In this document: positions 51,780 through 63,519 of the stretch, piece by piece
Layout of the letters: every line of letters starts with the position of its first letter
Numbering within the stretch: the first letter of the stretch is position 1
Assembly: GCA_020466095.1 (NCBI GenBank)
Contig: CM035807.1
Location: forward strand, 14,238,094-14,302,093
From: Chlorops oryzae
Taxonomy: Eukaryota; Arthropoda; Insecta; Diptera; Chloropidae
Direction of reading: 5' to 3'
Length of the DNA: 64,000 nt
Position numbers and translations under genes: made by a program
Notes under the pieces: generated by a model
What the model was told of the DNA's origin: nothing
Database searches by the model: none
Seen by the model: only the letters and a program-made list of their open reading frames with translations

Positions 51780-52283
51780 GCATACGCAAAGAGTATAGAA
51801 CAACAAGAGATGTCATTTTATATATTTTGAAATTCACCCAGACCAGCAGCGAGAGGAAGCTAACTCAAACCTTCTTCAAATATATTATTATATTCTATTT
51901 GATTTCAAACGCAACGGATATTGATAGTTCAATTGGCTAATTAGGTCGAGTGTCACTATTGAATTTGTTGCTAATGAGGACAAATTCCGCTTTTTTCAAC
52001 ATTCCAATTGATAGTTCGTCCCATAACCAGCTTTCCAGAATACCTGGCTCCTCATAGAATTCGGAAATTGGGTTCGAATCTTTGTGGGAATACCCTTCAT
52101 ATACTGGTAAAAGGTTAGTGACTTCGGTTATATTGAGCAAAGACCAGCTCCAAACAGCGGTCTTTCCAAATTATTTGGCTGCAAATAGCCAGTTTTCCAA
52201 ATGGCACCAGCTACTTAAAGCCATATTTCCAGATGGCTCCGCCAGCTTTCCAGATGGCACCGCTATTTTTTATCTTTATCTAT
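51780..52283. repeat. large inverted repeat, left arm
   Basis: About 500 bp repeated in inverse orientation at 53554-54048 with a few per cent divergence. The inner end has short direct repeats: GCCAGTTTTCCAAATGGCAC (about 52189), GCCATATTTCCAGATGGCTC (about 52221) and GCCAGCTTTCCAGATGGCAC (about 52243). Short tandem repeats inside long inverted arms recall Foldback (FB) elements. No protein was found. Confidence 0.85.
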
Positions 52284-53453
52284 CAAACCTTCTTTTGTGT
52301 TCGATCCGGTCGAAATCCACACGATCCACACGAAAATCGCGTTTGACGCAACCTTTGGTTCGTTTTTGCTTTGTCAATAAACGGGACTTATAAATCGGTA
52401 TGCATGCATATATATTTAGGAGGTTGTGTGTATGTCTAGCGTTTTCAAAGCAGTAAAGTCAAGAAAATTTCTATTTTCTATTCTCGTTCGGTTTCGTATA
52501 TGCGTGATGAGTGTAGCAAACGAGCCGAAGTGCTTTATACGATGTCGTGCTTCTCTTCGAGTAGCGCACATTTTTTACATTTTTTTATGGGTAAAACGAG
52601 AAATTTGTTTTGGTCTATCCGAACTCTATGCGCCTTAAGCATGAAACGATATATCGGTCATGAGCTTTGTTCTTTAATGATAAAATTTTATGTTTTTATA
52701 ATAAAATATCTATAGTTTAATTTTTCGAATATTTTAATAAAATTGAATGTATTTCTTGTCTAAAAGCCGTTTAGCGTAAAAAATTTATTTACGTTCAATT
52801 TGGTTTTAATCGTAATGAAAATATACAATATATCTTAAAACCACTTCTTTAATGTGGTTGAAAGGGTTTGAAATGAACTCACGTCGTTGTGATATCACGC
52901 ACACACTCTACGCACAAACATGCGTCGGTTTGTTTTGAAAAATAAGCGTGCGTAGCTTAACTTGTAAGTTGGTGGCAAGTACCACCTCACCTGTTATTTC
53001 GATTTTATAAGAAATAAATTTTGCGTAAAAGTCAATTTTTTAACTTTCAGGATACTTAGCGTCCATTGAGCTATTCAATGCAGATTTAGTAATGTCCTCC
53101 AGATCCATAGCAAGAATTAAAATTTTAAAATTTTACGATTAAAACCGAAGTCGATTATGGTGTTTAGAGTTCAGGATGTAGGCTTATAACAAAAGTAGCT
53201 GAGTGTTGATTTTGTTGGCTTCAGCAGTACGTGGTAGAATATTTAAAAGGTCTTTACAAGGTTTTTTTTTTGCTGGATCGCATGGAGGTTCGGAATCTTT
53301 AAAAGATACGACTTCTCCAAGTTCAGCCGCATGCACGATTCACTGTCCATTGTTATGACAGTGCCTACGTACTAAACCCTACCCCCTTCAGCTCTTCAAC
53401 CATTCTTCCCACAGAATTGCTCTCACTATTTCTTCGTGGGGCTGGTGGCACTC
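52284..53453. other. interior between the inverted arms, left of the gap
   Basis: No recognisable gene; a 70-codon open frame at 52426-52638 has no known features. The sequence is interrupted at 53454 by the gap. It may be the body of a foldback-type element, or unrelated sequence trapped between repeats. Confidence 0.4.
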
Positions 53454-53553
53454 NNNNNNNNNNNNNNNNNNNNNNNNNNNNNNNNNNNNNNNNNNNNNNN
53501 NNNNNNNNNNNNNNNNNNNNNNNNNNNNNNNNNNNNNNNNNNNNNNNNNNNNN
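53454..53553. other. assembly gap (100 N)
   Basis: Exactly 100 N, a common placeholder for a gap of unknown size. It abuts the inner edge of the right arm of the inverted repeat, which is where an assembler would fail. Any open frame crossing it is meaningless. Confidence 1.
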
Positions 53554-54048
53554 AAAGAAAAAATGAAAAGAAAAAATGCGGTTTGCCTCTGGAAAGCTGG
53601 CGGAGCCATCTGGAAATATGGCTTTAAGTAGCTGGTGCCATTTGGAAAACTGGCTATTTGCAGCCAATAATTTGGAAAGACGCTGTTTGGAGCTGGTCTT
53701 TGCTCAATATAACCGAAGTCACTAACCTTTTAACCAGTATATGAAGGGTATTCCCACAAAGATTCGAACCCCAATTTCGAATTCTATGAGAGCCAGGTAT
53801 TCTGGAAAGCTGGTTTGGGACGACTATCAATTGGAATGTTGAAAAAAGCGGAATTTGTCCTCATTAGCAACAATTCAATAGTGACACTCGAGCCAATTGA
53901 CTATCAATATCCGTTGCGTTTGAAATCAAATAGAATATATAAAATATTTGAAGAAGGTTTGAGTTAGCTTCCTCTCGCTGCTGGTCTGGGTGAATTTCAA
54001 AATATATAAAATGACATCTCTTGTTGTTCTATACTCTTTGGCATACGC
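53554..54048. repeat. large inverted repeat, right arm
   Basis: Reverse complement of 51780-52283: for example GGAAATATGGCTTTAAGTAG and TTGAAGAAGGTTTGAGTTAG match the left arm. It begins directly at the gap and ends near CTTTGGCATACGCGATTTG. A poly(A) tract follows at 54087-54114. Confidence 0.85.
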
Positions 54049-54113
54049 GATTTGAGATTTTGAAAAAAGAAATTTTCCTTTTAACAAAAAAAAAAAAAAA
54101 AAAAAAAAAAAAA

Positions 54114-54527
54114 ACGGAAACTAGTGTCCGACCGAAGGTTCGGCTTCGGTAATCGGCATAATCGGCCAATTCTTAATCTTCGGCTTCAGCTTCGGCTGGA
54201 AAAAGCCGAATATTTTAGCCGAATATTTTTGCATTTTAATGGAAGTAAAAAAGTCACGATAGATTTTCAATTGCTTCATTGAGACCTTTTACACTAGTGA
54301 ATTATTGCCGTAAATTCTCACTTTGTGGGCGACTAAAGCGAAAGAACTTAGAGAAAATTTGACCGGTTTTTTTTGTGCTTGTCAAATGAATAAAGACTGA
54401 TTTTGTTTCCTTACTGTAAAATGTTTTGCGTTCGGCTTCGGCCTTCGGTCTTCGGCCGAAGTCTTAAACTCTGCCGATCGTTCGGCTTCGGCTAAAAATC
54501 CACCTTCGGTCGGACACTAACGGAAAC
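54114..54527. mobile_element. hAT-type MITE (398 bp) with perfect 8-bp target duplication
   Basis: The element spans 54122-54519. Its ends are TAGTGTCCGACCGAAGG and the inverse CCTTCGGTCGGACACTA. ACGGAAAC flanks both sides (54114-54121 and 54520-54527). Subterminal regions are arrays of TTCGGCTTCGG and CGAAG units, like the clustered subterminal motifs that hAT transposases bind. No coding. Relatives: a solitary end at about 31848-31885 and a worn copy at about 33230-33335. Confidence 0.9.
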
Positions 54528-55030
54528 ACATAAAATGTTGTGCGTTTAAAATTGAAAAAGGATGCGGTTTTTTGTTTGGTTTGTTTTACAGTTCAAGTTG
54601 ATATTGTTACGTACTGTTTTGCACAAAACATAAAACCCTTTGTCAATAAAATTTTTTCAATACAACTTTGGGGGATAACGACAGTAATATTCAATGCATG
54701 CAAACATATACAGCCACTTCCAATGAAATGCGTAATTAATTTGGATTGATTTCATATGTTTGGATTATTTTCTTTATGCCCTTTCATTTTGACAAACTTT
54801 CCCTCCTATGCTCTTCCACCAAGTTCTTGGTATGGTTTCAATCCCTGCAATATTCTCCATTCTGGGAGACGGACTGGCTGTTTTAAAATTACTTTGTTTT
54901 TCTCTTCGCCATTATTATATATATATGTATATATATTAGAATTTTAGGGGTAATTCAGTTGTACTGTAGGGAGAATTTACTTCAACTCACCTGGCAGCTC
55001 TGTCAAAAATTTGACAGCGATGTACACTTG

Positions 55031-55590
55031 GTTGCCGTTTGAGTTCATTTTATTGCACCAAAAAATGCACCATAGCTAGGAAAAATGTACCATTCCTGCA
55101 ATTAAAGAATTTATATATTTTATATTGAATCTATTTATGTTTATATTGAAAACAAATTACTTTACTAAAACTATGTTTTATTATAATAAAAAAAAACATT
55201 CTATCATGAAATAAAAATGTATTAAATACAATAGTTCTGTAATGACCAAACGGTTCAATAGGCATATGTAGATATTCCATCAACATTAGGTTTTTAAATA
55301 ATTTATATTAGAGTTTATTTCTGAGTTTGGTTTTCATCAAATTTAAACCAAAGAATTAATCAAAGAAAACAAATTCGATCAGCTAATTAAGCTAACCAAA
55401 TTGCCTGCTTTATTCAAAAAATGTCTCCCTTATTTAATGGACAGCCCTTACCATTTTTGCAATCAGATGAGCATTTTGACTAAAATGTACCAAAATCTAA
55501 ATTAATGCACCAATATATCAAACAAACAAATCTCCCACCTTTGGTACAAATCATACAATTGTGTAGTACAAATGTATCGAGACGGCAACT
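55031..55590. mobile_element. possible TIR element between 55031 and 55590
   Basis: GTTGCCGTTTGAG on the left and CGAGACGGCAAC on the right are a short inverse pair. Inside, TGCACC and TGTACC words repeat near both ends (for example TTGCACCAAAAAATGCACC and AAAATGTACC). The interior is AT-rich and non-coding. No target duplication was seen, so the call is tentative. Confidence 0.35.
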
Positions 55591-55647
55591 CTGGCTGGAC
55601 ATACTGTCATTCTCGGGTTTAAGTATGTTTTCTATTTTGTGTCAATC

Positions 55648-58600
55648 ATGTCCTATTTCTCTCATAATGGCAATGGTGATTTAGTCAACTTGAATATTGG
55701 TGGAAAACGGTGAGAGGATAGATAAATTGATGTTAAATTAAACTTATTGCAAGACTCCTACTTTACAGGAGTGATACAATAAATAATAAAACGTTTAAAA
55801 AAAAAAAAAAAAAAATTAATATTTGAGACTTGTCGATTTCAGCTTCTCCACGTCACGCCAAACACTTACATGGATTCCGGATACATTCTTTACTGCTTTA
55901 CTCAATGGAAGGATTTCGAGTTTGCGTGATGAAAATGGCGCTATTTTCATTGACAGGGATCCAGGCTTATTCTCGATTATACTCAATTACCTTCGGACCA
56001 AAGATATTGATATAAAGAATTGTGAAATTCGTGCTTTACGACATGAAGCCGAATTCTATGGAATTATGCCACTTGTGAAGAGATTGGCGCTTTGCGAAGA
56101 TCTCAATCATTCTCCATGTGGCGACGTATTGTTTTGCGGTTATTTGGCTGCTCCTGCTATACCAGTAAATGACGCAGTGCCAAGTGTTGTGTCAAATAGT
56201 GATAGTGGGAGCAGTAATAATGGTAATGGTTCCTCTGGATTGGCAAATAGCGCTAACAATGTTGTTGGTTCTGCAGCGATAGCATCGGATGCCTGTTTGC
56301 CGTCTACTTCGAGTGGTTTGACGTCTAGTGCTCGTCCTGGTTCAATGGTGCGTGTACCGGAAACTACACCTACATCTTCCAGTCGTCACTCATCATCACA
56401 TTCCCGGAATTCTTCGTGGGATCTTCGTACGGGTCGTGCTGGTGCAGGTGCAGGTGCATCGGTAGTGGGACAAGAAATGCGCCCAAGCTGGACATCTGCT
56501 GCTGGCAATCATTCGCGAACAGCGTCATTGGATTTTATGCGTCATTCGCGGAATTCGTCGGCTGACCTAAATAAATTAATAAAAAACGATGTTGGTTTGG
56601 TATTCAGTCCCACATTGACCTGCAATTGGATTGATCCGTTGCGCGTGCAAATCATTAAGGCACATCAGAATTGGATTGCTGTTGCTTATGCTCATTTTGT
56701 TACTTGTTATCGTGTTAAAGATGCGAACGGCTGGCAATTAGTTTTTACTTCTCCACATATCGATGCGACTATTGAGCGAATCGCGATTAACTCGAAGGTA
56801 CACACACACATTGAAGTCGAGGAGTCTCTTTTTTAACTATATAATATGATAATTTTTTTTTTTTTTTATAGGTTAACACATCAACATCGGAACCAGTACC
56901 TAGTAAAATGGTTGCGATTTCCTACGGCAGCCAGATACGCCTATGGTCCATACAAGACGGAGGAAATAAAACCGACATTGGGACTTTTAACCTTACCGTT
57001 CGCGTAGAGCATTTGTTTTTCATCAGAAGTCAACTTGTTGCATTATCTTCCTCGGGGAAAATTGGTATTTGGCATGCAATGACTCAGCATTTTCAAATAC
57101 AAGACCTCGTTCCGGTATTGATTCTTTCCTTACGTATATTCTCCTATAAAGCGCTATTCTAAACGAATGTTCCCGGGACATTTTCTCGAGATTCTCGCTA
57201 TTTTTATACTACTTCCCAGTGTGCTTAGAATGGGGAAATTTTTTTTCGAATCCGCGCGAAAAAAAATTCGCTGGAATATTTTAGAATCGGCTTGCAGTAA
57301 ATATTTTCACGGGTCTTCTTTGTTGGCCCATAGAAGATTTTCCAATTATAAGTTGATTCTCAATAGGAGGTTGCTCTGCTTTTTTGTAAAGAATTGATTA
57401 AAAATTGATTAATTTAATGGAATTTCCTTCTTTTTATAGATACTCTCTTTCGATTATGCGGGCTCGTTCTTGTTACTTGGCTGTAATAATGGCTCAATTT
57501 ATTATATAGGTAAACATATTATCCTTCTCAAGGCTAACGAAATAAAATTTAAAAATTTTTGTGTGTTATAGATATGCAAAAGTTCCCATTACGCATGAAA
57601 GACAACGATTTATTGGTAACGGAGCTCTATAAGGATCAAGCGTGCGATCCAATAACTGCAATTTACGTTTATTTAACGCCAAAAACTTCGAGTAAGTACT
57701 CTAAAATATCAAAGGTCCGTATAGCACCCACATTACACGAGAAAAAAATCCAGTTACGCGGACCAAAATTTAGCTCATGCTCAAAATAATTTTGCATGTC
57801 TTCTTGGTTTTAGGCATATCAGGAAATTGGATTGAAATCGCTTACGGCACCAAATCAGGGGCGGTTCGTTTAATCGTCCAACACCCAGAGACAGCTGGTC
57901 ATGGACCGCATTTATTCGAAACATTCACTGTGCATCAGAGTCCAGTAACCAAGGTAGGTTAGACCGATTGAAAGCGAAACAATAGCTTCATTAATACAAA
58001 AAAAAAAAAAAACCAACATAGTACATTATTTATCTATCGAATTTTCTAAAATAAGCTATTTTTTTGTCTCTGTTGTTAATGCTTTCCCGCAGGTAACCCT
58101 TTCCGAAAAGTACTTGATATCAGTTTGTAGCGAATATCACCACGTTCGGACATGGTCACTTACACGTTTTCGCGGTATGCTTTCGACGCAGCCTGGCTCG
58201 ACTCCGGAAGCATCATTTCGAATTGTTTCACTGGAAGCAAATGACACACATTACAGCTATGCTGCCGGCAATGATCCCGGCCCGTATGGCGACTATGATG
58301 AGCAAATATTCGTGCAGAAAGTTGTGCCCGAGAGTGATAAGCTTTATATTCGGCTAGCTTCAAACGGTGATCGTGTGTGTGTTATAAAATCGATTGATGG
58401 TTCAACGATAACATCATTTTGTGTTGATGAATGCGAGGCATCGTCACGTATGGGCTCACGTTTTATATTGACTGGTCATTGTAACGGGGTTATACAAATG
58501 TGGGATCTAACGACCGCTTTGGCGTTATTTTCAAAAGATGAGCCCCAGCATAAAACATCAGGCGGACCCGATGCCAACGAGCTTCTCCGCCTACTGGACC

Positions 58601-58772
58601 AATGTGAAATCAGCAATAGCCTCTGCTCAACGCCTTGTATGTCACCGTGTCTATCAGCTTTTGGGGGCGGCGTGGCACAGACAGCAACAGCTTCCACTGC
58701 CATAGCTCGTATGAAAGCTAGCAATGTTGCTTTTATCAATCATTTGCATAAGCAAAATCAACAATCCCAACT

Positions 58773-58803
<31 letters not shown>

Positions 58804-58944
58804 CAACAGCAGCAGCAGCAGCAGCAACAACAACAGATTCAGGTAGAACAACAACAAAACCAGCAACAGGTTCAGCTAGCACCCCAACAACAACAGCAGC
58901 AGCAACAACAACAACAACAAGGCGTCGAGAATTGTGGCGAATGA
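55648..58944 (+). CDS. KCTD3: KCTD3/SHKBP1-type BTB and WD-repeat protein with polyglutamine tail
   Basis: Seven exons: 55648-55709, 55843-56797, 56872-57114, 57440-57509, 57572-57691, 57814-57953 and 58093-58944, giving 813 residues in one continuous frame. Near the N-terminus is a T1/BTB domain ([10 protein letters not shown] then [16 protein letters not shown], and [18 protein letters not shown]). A Ser/Asn-rich linker follows. The rest matches the WD-like body of KCTD3/SHKBP1, for example [34 protein letters not shown] and [11 protein letters not shown]. In vertebrates these act as adaptors: KCTD3 binds HCN channels and SHKBP1 binds the CIN85 adaptor. Here a role is inferred only. The C-terminus is a long Gln run (58762-58920, CAG/CAA mixed). 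Intron 3 carries a foldback element. Confidence 0.93.
57150..57292. mobile_element. AGCCCGATTCT-family foldback in KCTD3 intron 3
   Basis: The left end is AGCGCTATTCTAAACGAATG then TTCCCGGGA. The right end is GGAATATTTTAGAATCGGCT. The element is 143 bp and its interior has more CGCG and AATTCG palindromic words. It lies inside the intron and does not disturb the splice sites. Confidence 0.65.
58762..58920 (+). repeat. CAG/CAA polyglutamine tract in KCTD3
   Basis: Three Gln-rich blocks separated by short inserts (IQVE and VQLAP). CAG and CAA codons are mixed, which usually slows expansion. It lies near the stop codon and is likely to vary in length between individuals. Confidence 0.9.
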
Positions 58945-59221
58945 AATGCGGAAGCGGCGGCAGCGCTTGTCGGGCGTATTTCTTTAAATTATAGACTTAG
59001 TTTAATCGTGCAAAGTTTCTTAAAAATTCTGCAAATTTTCTTTTGCTCCATAATTTACATTGGCTTATTACGATATACGATGGTGCAGAGACACTCCTAA
59101 ATAATAATCTTAAAGATGAAACATTTTTTATGGCATTTCTTGACTTCCATACAAATTCAGAAATATTTTTGTAGATTTTAAAATTGTAATTACGAATATG
59201 TGAGAATAAAAATCATTTTAA
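58945..59221 (+). other. KCTD3: KCTD3 3' untranslated region
   Basis: AATAAA at 59205-59210 is the likely poly(A) signal, giving a short 3' end of about 280 bp. No other motif stands out. Confidence 0.6.
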
Positions 59222-59451
59222 ATGTTTTTCGATATAATAAATTGTTCAATGTTCAGGAAGGCAGTTTCCTTCGACCAAAACTTGTCCCGAATAATTCTTA
59301 AAGTTATTACCGACACAATAAAATGGGATCTAAAGGCTGTAGAACTTACCTCGGATGATCCGACCGACAGAACAAAATGTAGGAACTGGTCGCGTTTCGC
59401 GGACCCCGGGATAGACCGGGAAATTTAAACACGCAAGAAGAAGAAGAAGAA
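59222..59451 (+). pseudogene. 3' end of a non-LTR retrotransposon
   Basis: A frame ending at TAA 59426-59428 reads TDRTKCRNWSRFADPGIDRE. The D-R-x-K-x-R-x-x-x-R-x-A-D-P pattern is typical of the extreme C-terminus of LINE-type polyproteins. An AAG repeat (59435-59451) follows the stop, as expected for the short-repeat tail of such elements. The reverse transcriptase is absent, so it is a 5'-truncated copy. Confidence 0.5.
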
Positions 59452-59874
59452 TTACCAGGGGCTGTAAATAAAAGTTATTTTTAAATTGTATTTGAAAGAA
59501 TTCAATTAGAAGCAATGGTCGGAAGAGGAAGTTCTTTGCATTTTTATGATCCTTCAGCGTTCCTCTTCTTAACATGAGGATGCAGTTTATTTTCATGGCT
59601 TTCACTAAAAAGGACAAAACAATATTTTCAATTTTGTCTTATTTCAAAATTGTCTTATTTCGTAATTATGCATGTTCAAATGACAACTGGGGCTATTATT
59701 TCCCGCCAAATTAATTGTTCAAAAAATTTTTTTAAAATTCATAAATGTTCAAAAAATATTTTTAAAAAACGTTTTCTTAGTGCCTAAAGAAAATTCACGC
59801 GATAAAAATTCTCAGAAAACTGTATATTTTCCCTCCCTATGACACACCCTTATTATTTCTCTTACCCGAAGAAA

Positions 59875-60036
59875 TACAGTATTCCCTGGATATGAGCAAC
59901 GTGCGAAATGCACGAAAAATAGTGCTTATAAGCGGGGAATGCTTATAAGCGGCGCTTCTTGTATGGAAATTTAAGGCAAATGACACAGATTCGCGTGCAT
60001 ATAAGCGGGGAATGCTTATATCCGGGGTCCACTGTA
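59875..60036. mobile_element. CAGT-ended MITE with TA flanks (158 bp)
   Basis: The element spans 59877-60034, flanked by TA on both sides. The left end is CAGTATTCCCTGGATATGAG. The right end is CTTATATCCGGGGTCCACTG, an imperfect inverse. The interior repeats GCTTATAAGCGGGGAATGC-like words. The end sequence, TA flanks and lack of coding place it with pogo/Tigger-like MITEs. Confidence 0.7.
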
Positions 60037-60998
60037 TGTAGAAATTCCATTAAACGAATAGGAAAAGCATCAAAAAGCTTCTTTAAATAAATTACGGTTT
60101 ATTGGTCCTTAAAAACAAGAAAATAATTAAAACTTTATATAATTGACATAAAAATAAAATAAAAATAAAAACATATTATATAAACAAACCATTGACCCAC
60201 ATAAAGTTGTAGAATATGATACACTATAAAAATTATAAGCTCCATTTACTTATACATATATATGTATGTACTTCCACGAATGTCAATATAAATATGTTTC
60301 ATAAATATTTGTATATGTATGTGTATATGTATATGTATATATTTTGATGAAATACAAAATCGCTGGTAAAAGCTGAAATAGCGTATTTTTAAGAAACATT
60401 CAAAGGACTTTGTAAGTCATAAACTGGAATCTTTCTGCTTCAGCATCACTAAACCTACGATAAAACTAATTTATGTATACGCATATATACAAGGTGTCCC
60501 GTACCTAAGGCTTTTTGTTTAAAGGGTATCATTTCTGTCAGAGCTGAAGATAGCTCCAAAAGTTGAAATAAAAAAAAAATTCAAAGTCATCTTGTGAAGT
60601 AAAATAAAACAAGGAATTCTGTGAATAAATAAATTTGGCAGTAACGTTAAAGTTTAAAGTGAAATTTTACTGAGGTAGAAAACACAAAAAGGTGTATTGA
60701 TTTTACATATTTCGAGAGAAATAACATTACATATGTATATTCTTACTACCCAGGGATATAAAAATAAAAAAAGAAGCATGTACACATAAAATGCAGTGCA
60801 ATGCATCCAATGGAAGTGTTTGCATCAAACCAAGGTGTTGAGGAATCTTGTACGGATTGAGATGTATGTTCTGTTGAGTTTAAATTTGGAGCCATTTTCG
60901 TTTGCGTGAGCGATAACCACTAAGACATTTCAAAAATTCCTGAAGTCCACAAAATTAAGACATAACTGTGCGTCGCATCCGAGATTCGAAAAATTCAT

Positions 60999-61127
60999 TA
61001 GTGGGACTCGTGCACCTTCACAAATTGTGCGAAATGAGAAATTTGTCAGACAACTGTCAAAATTTATATGAAAATTTACGATGGGAAAAGTTGCGAAGGC
61101 ATTTGCGAAGCTGCATGAGTACCACTA
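60999..61127. mobile_element. TAGTGG foldback MITE, copy B (129 bp)
   Basis: It begins TAGTGGGACTCGTGCACCTT and ends GCATGAGTACCACTA. It matches copy A (50004-50132) in reverse orientation over its full length, with exactly the same length and scattered substitutions. Confidence 0.85.
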
Positions 61128-61791
61128 CTTATGTTAGTGGATCGATTTATTTGCGCAGATGATATTTCATGCAATGTGGTGATGATGTTGCTGTCCTTAA
61201 CATCAAATGGGCAATACCTTCAACACATCGCTTTCCCAATGCATTTCGAAATAAAAAATTCATAGTCGGAGGAGCAAAAATATTCATTTGTTCAGATTTC
61301 AATGACAGAAAAAATCCATGCAATGCAAATTAGCTACAAAAGCCTTTGTGTATTTTAAAGGTTCAAGCGATTTTCTGTGAACTCTCAACTAATATTTTTC
61401 TTTTCGAAAGTGATTGGAGGTGAAATTTTAGTAGGATTTATTGTTCATCACTACCAGTGCTAACAACTCTATTAAGAGGACTTAGATACGAGGCATACTG
61501 CATATACATATATAATTTATATATACATGTAAGAATCGTGACATAAATAATACTTTGTACCTAAATGTTAGTTGAACATATTTCTATAAAATAATTCTTT
61601 AGACTGAAGTAAGGAAAACGACAATTTGCGATGAAAGACAAGCAAACGATTGAAGCGTATCTGTATTTGTGATCGCCTCTGGAAAAAACACTTATCTGCC
61701 TAAATGTGCAATTAGTTTTAGCATTAAATTTGACATTTTGCTGTGCATAATGTGCGTAAAATTTCATTTTTAATCAATTAATAGTGGTATT

Positions 61792-61902
61792 CAAGCAACA
61801 GTGCAAGTCGCAGTGTGCAATATTTGCACTGCTTTTTTTGTACGCAATTTGACAAGTGCAAATATTGCACATTGCGTTTGCACTGTTGCTTGAATACCAC
61901 TA
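61792..61902. mobile_element. TAGTGG foldback MITE, divergent copy C (111 bp)
   Basis: The ends are TAGTGGTATTCAAGCAACAG and the inverse CTGTTGCTTGAATACCACTA. Inside, TGCAATATTTGCACT and AGTGCAAATATTGCA form a second inverse pair, so nearly the whole unit is one hairpin. It shares only the terminal TAGTGGTA-TC words with copies A and B and is a related but distinct subfamily. Confidence 0.8.
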
Positions 61903-62455
61903 ATATCTCAAATTTTTGGTCAAATTTGAATGATATGTGCTAAACTTCTTTTCGCATTCAAATTGCTAAGCAAGCTTATTAACTTTGTCATAAATACATG
62001 CATAAGGTGACCATCTTTTAAAAAAAATTATTGAAGAAAAAAAAATTCAGGATAACAGTTTTTAAGAAGTGGCATTCATTCAATTGAAATTGGTATAGTT
62101 TTCGATTAAAAAGTCAGGACAGTGCAATGGGGTTTATATAAATCGTTGCCAAACCTTTTTGCCTAATATATTATTTTTCTTCGAGGCAATTTAACAAAGT
62201 ACAAAGCATTGTACGGAATAATTTTCTGAAATTTTCGATGTGCAATTCACAAACTTTCAATAGGTCGTGAGTACTGTCTTTTGGACTTCCAATAGGACAA
62301 ATGAAAAATCATTCAAACTAAATTTTGGATCACTTACGTCCAGAAGGTCACCATATGCAAACATATTCTTAGCCTAATTATTTTCAATAAATTAACAATG
62401 TTAAATAGCTACCCACAATCGACCATAATTGATCTCTGCTTGAATGTTTTTTGTG

Positions 62456-63519
62456 CTAAACTTGAAAGTAATCATCAACGGTTACTTCGTTATCAGTGGT
62501 ACTGGATTGTTTTGTTGGTGTTTTTGATGATGTCACAGATAGGGACGACGACAACGGCTGCGTTGATACATTTAAAACAATAGCAGCACCGGACGAACTA
62601 ATTGAATGCGATACACCATCCGGCGGTGTTGTTGTTCGTGGACTATTCAATTGCGTTGTGTCAGAGAGATCCGCATTTAGTCGCTCATACGAATGCAGTG
62701 CACTACTATTATTGCTACGGTTTGTTTGTATATAACTAACCGATTCATAATTTGGATCTGTATCACTACCCGTAAGGGATTCGTATTGCGATGATGATGG
62801 CGTTTGCTGCGAACTAAACGTGCTCATCGTACTTGTTGTTAAATTTGCTGATGAAGCTGCTGAACTTGTATTTAATAGAGACGATGATGTAAAGGATGAC
62901 GGTGACAGCATTGCGGGAAGCTCATTTGGGCGTATTTTTTGTTCATTTTGTTGTGATAAAGTAGAGCTAGAAACTTTCACTGGTGTCGATGATGCTGCAC
63001 CAAGCTGCAATAAATCAGGCATTGGAGACTTAGCTTCCGAAATACTCGCATAATTATGATGAGCACCGTCGTTTTCATTGATATTTTCTTTAAATTCTCG
63101 TATTGTGCTATAGCCGTCTTCTGCTTCTTCGCCTTTCACTTTGCTGTAGCCATCAATCGAGTCCTCATCTAAATTTAATGGTTTCTTTTCAATAACTTTT
63201 GCATAGCCGTCATCGGAGAGACCAGCAGAAATTGAATTATCAGGACCTTTCAGTACTTCATAATTGGGATCATAGTCCGAGGATTTTTTTTCGTTATCCT
63301 CATTGATTTGCTCCTTCGATTGAAGTAAAGTTTCATAGCCCGGATCACTGGTATTCTTTGGTCCAGCTATAGTCTCATAATGCTTATCACTTTGGTAACT
63401 AACGTTTTGGTTTACTACAATGGTTGAGGCAGAAGAATGTGGTGATGGTGGTGTAACTGTGTTGTTCGGTGGTTTAGTGCTAGAATATTTCAATAACTGG
63501 TGCTCAGCATTGGAAAGAG
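62456..63519 (-). CDS. last exon of an unrecognised tyrosine-motif-rich signalling protein
   Basis: The minus-strand exon begins after acceptor TTTACAG (63526-63520) and runs to a stop at 62456-62458, giving about 354 codons. The family was not recognised. The sequence is hydrophilic, Ser/Thr-rich and has no membrane segment in this exon. It contains many tyrosine motifs of the form acidic-Gly/Asn-Tyr-x-x-aliphatic: HYETI, GYETL, NYEVL, GYAKV, GYSKV, GYSTI, NYASI, QYESL, NYESV and SYERL. It ends DDYFQV. Such motifs suit SH2 docking or endocytic sorting, so a cytoplasmic tail of a receptor or an adaptor is likely. Earlier exons lie beyond 64000, so the N-terminus and any transmembrane or extracellular part are unseen. 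Confidence 0.75.

Larger units (their letters stand above)
60037..62455. other. spacer between KCTD3 and the minus-strand tyrosine-motif gene
   Basis: AT-rich, with ATGTATATGTATA-type tracts (about 60255-60340), GGTGTCCCGTACC at 60492-60504 (a common small-repeat end) and two TAGTGG foldback elements. The part nearest 62455 must include the 3' untranslated region of the minus-strand gene. No poly(A) site is clear enough to call. Confidence 0.4.

Noticed and set aside
53365..53667. Frames spanning the N run
   Set aside because: They cross unknown sequence, so they are not evidence of a gene.
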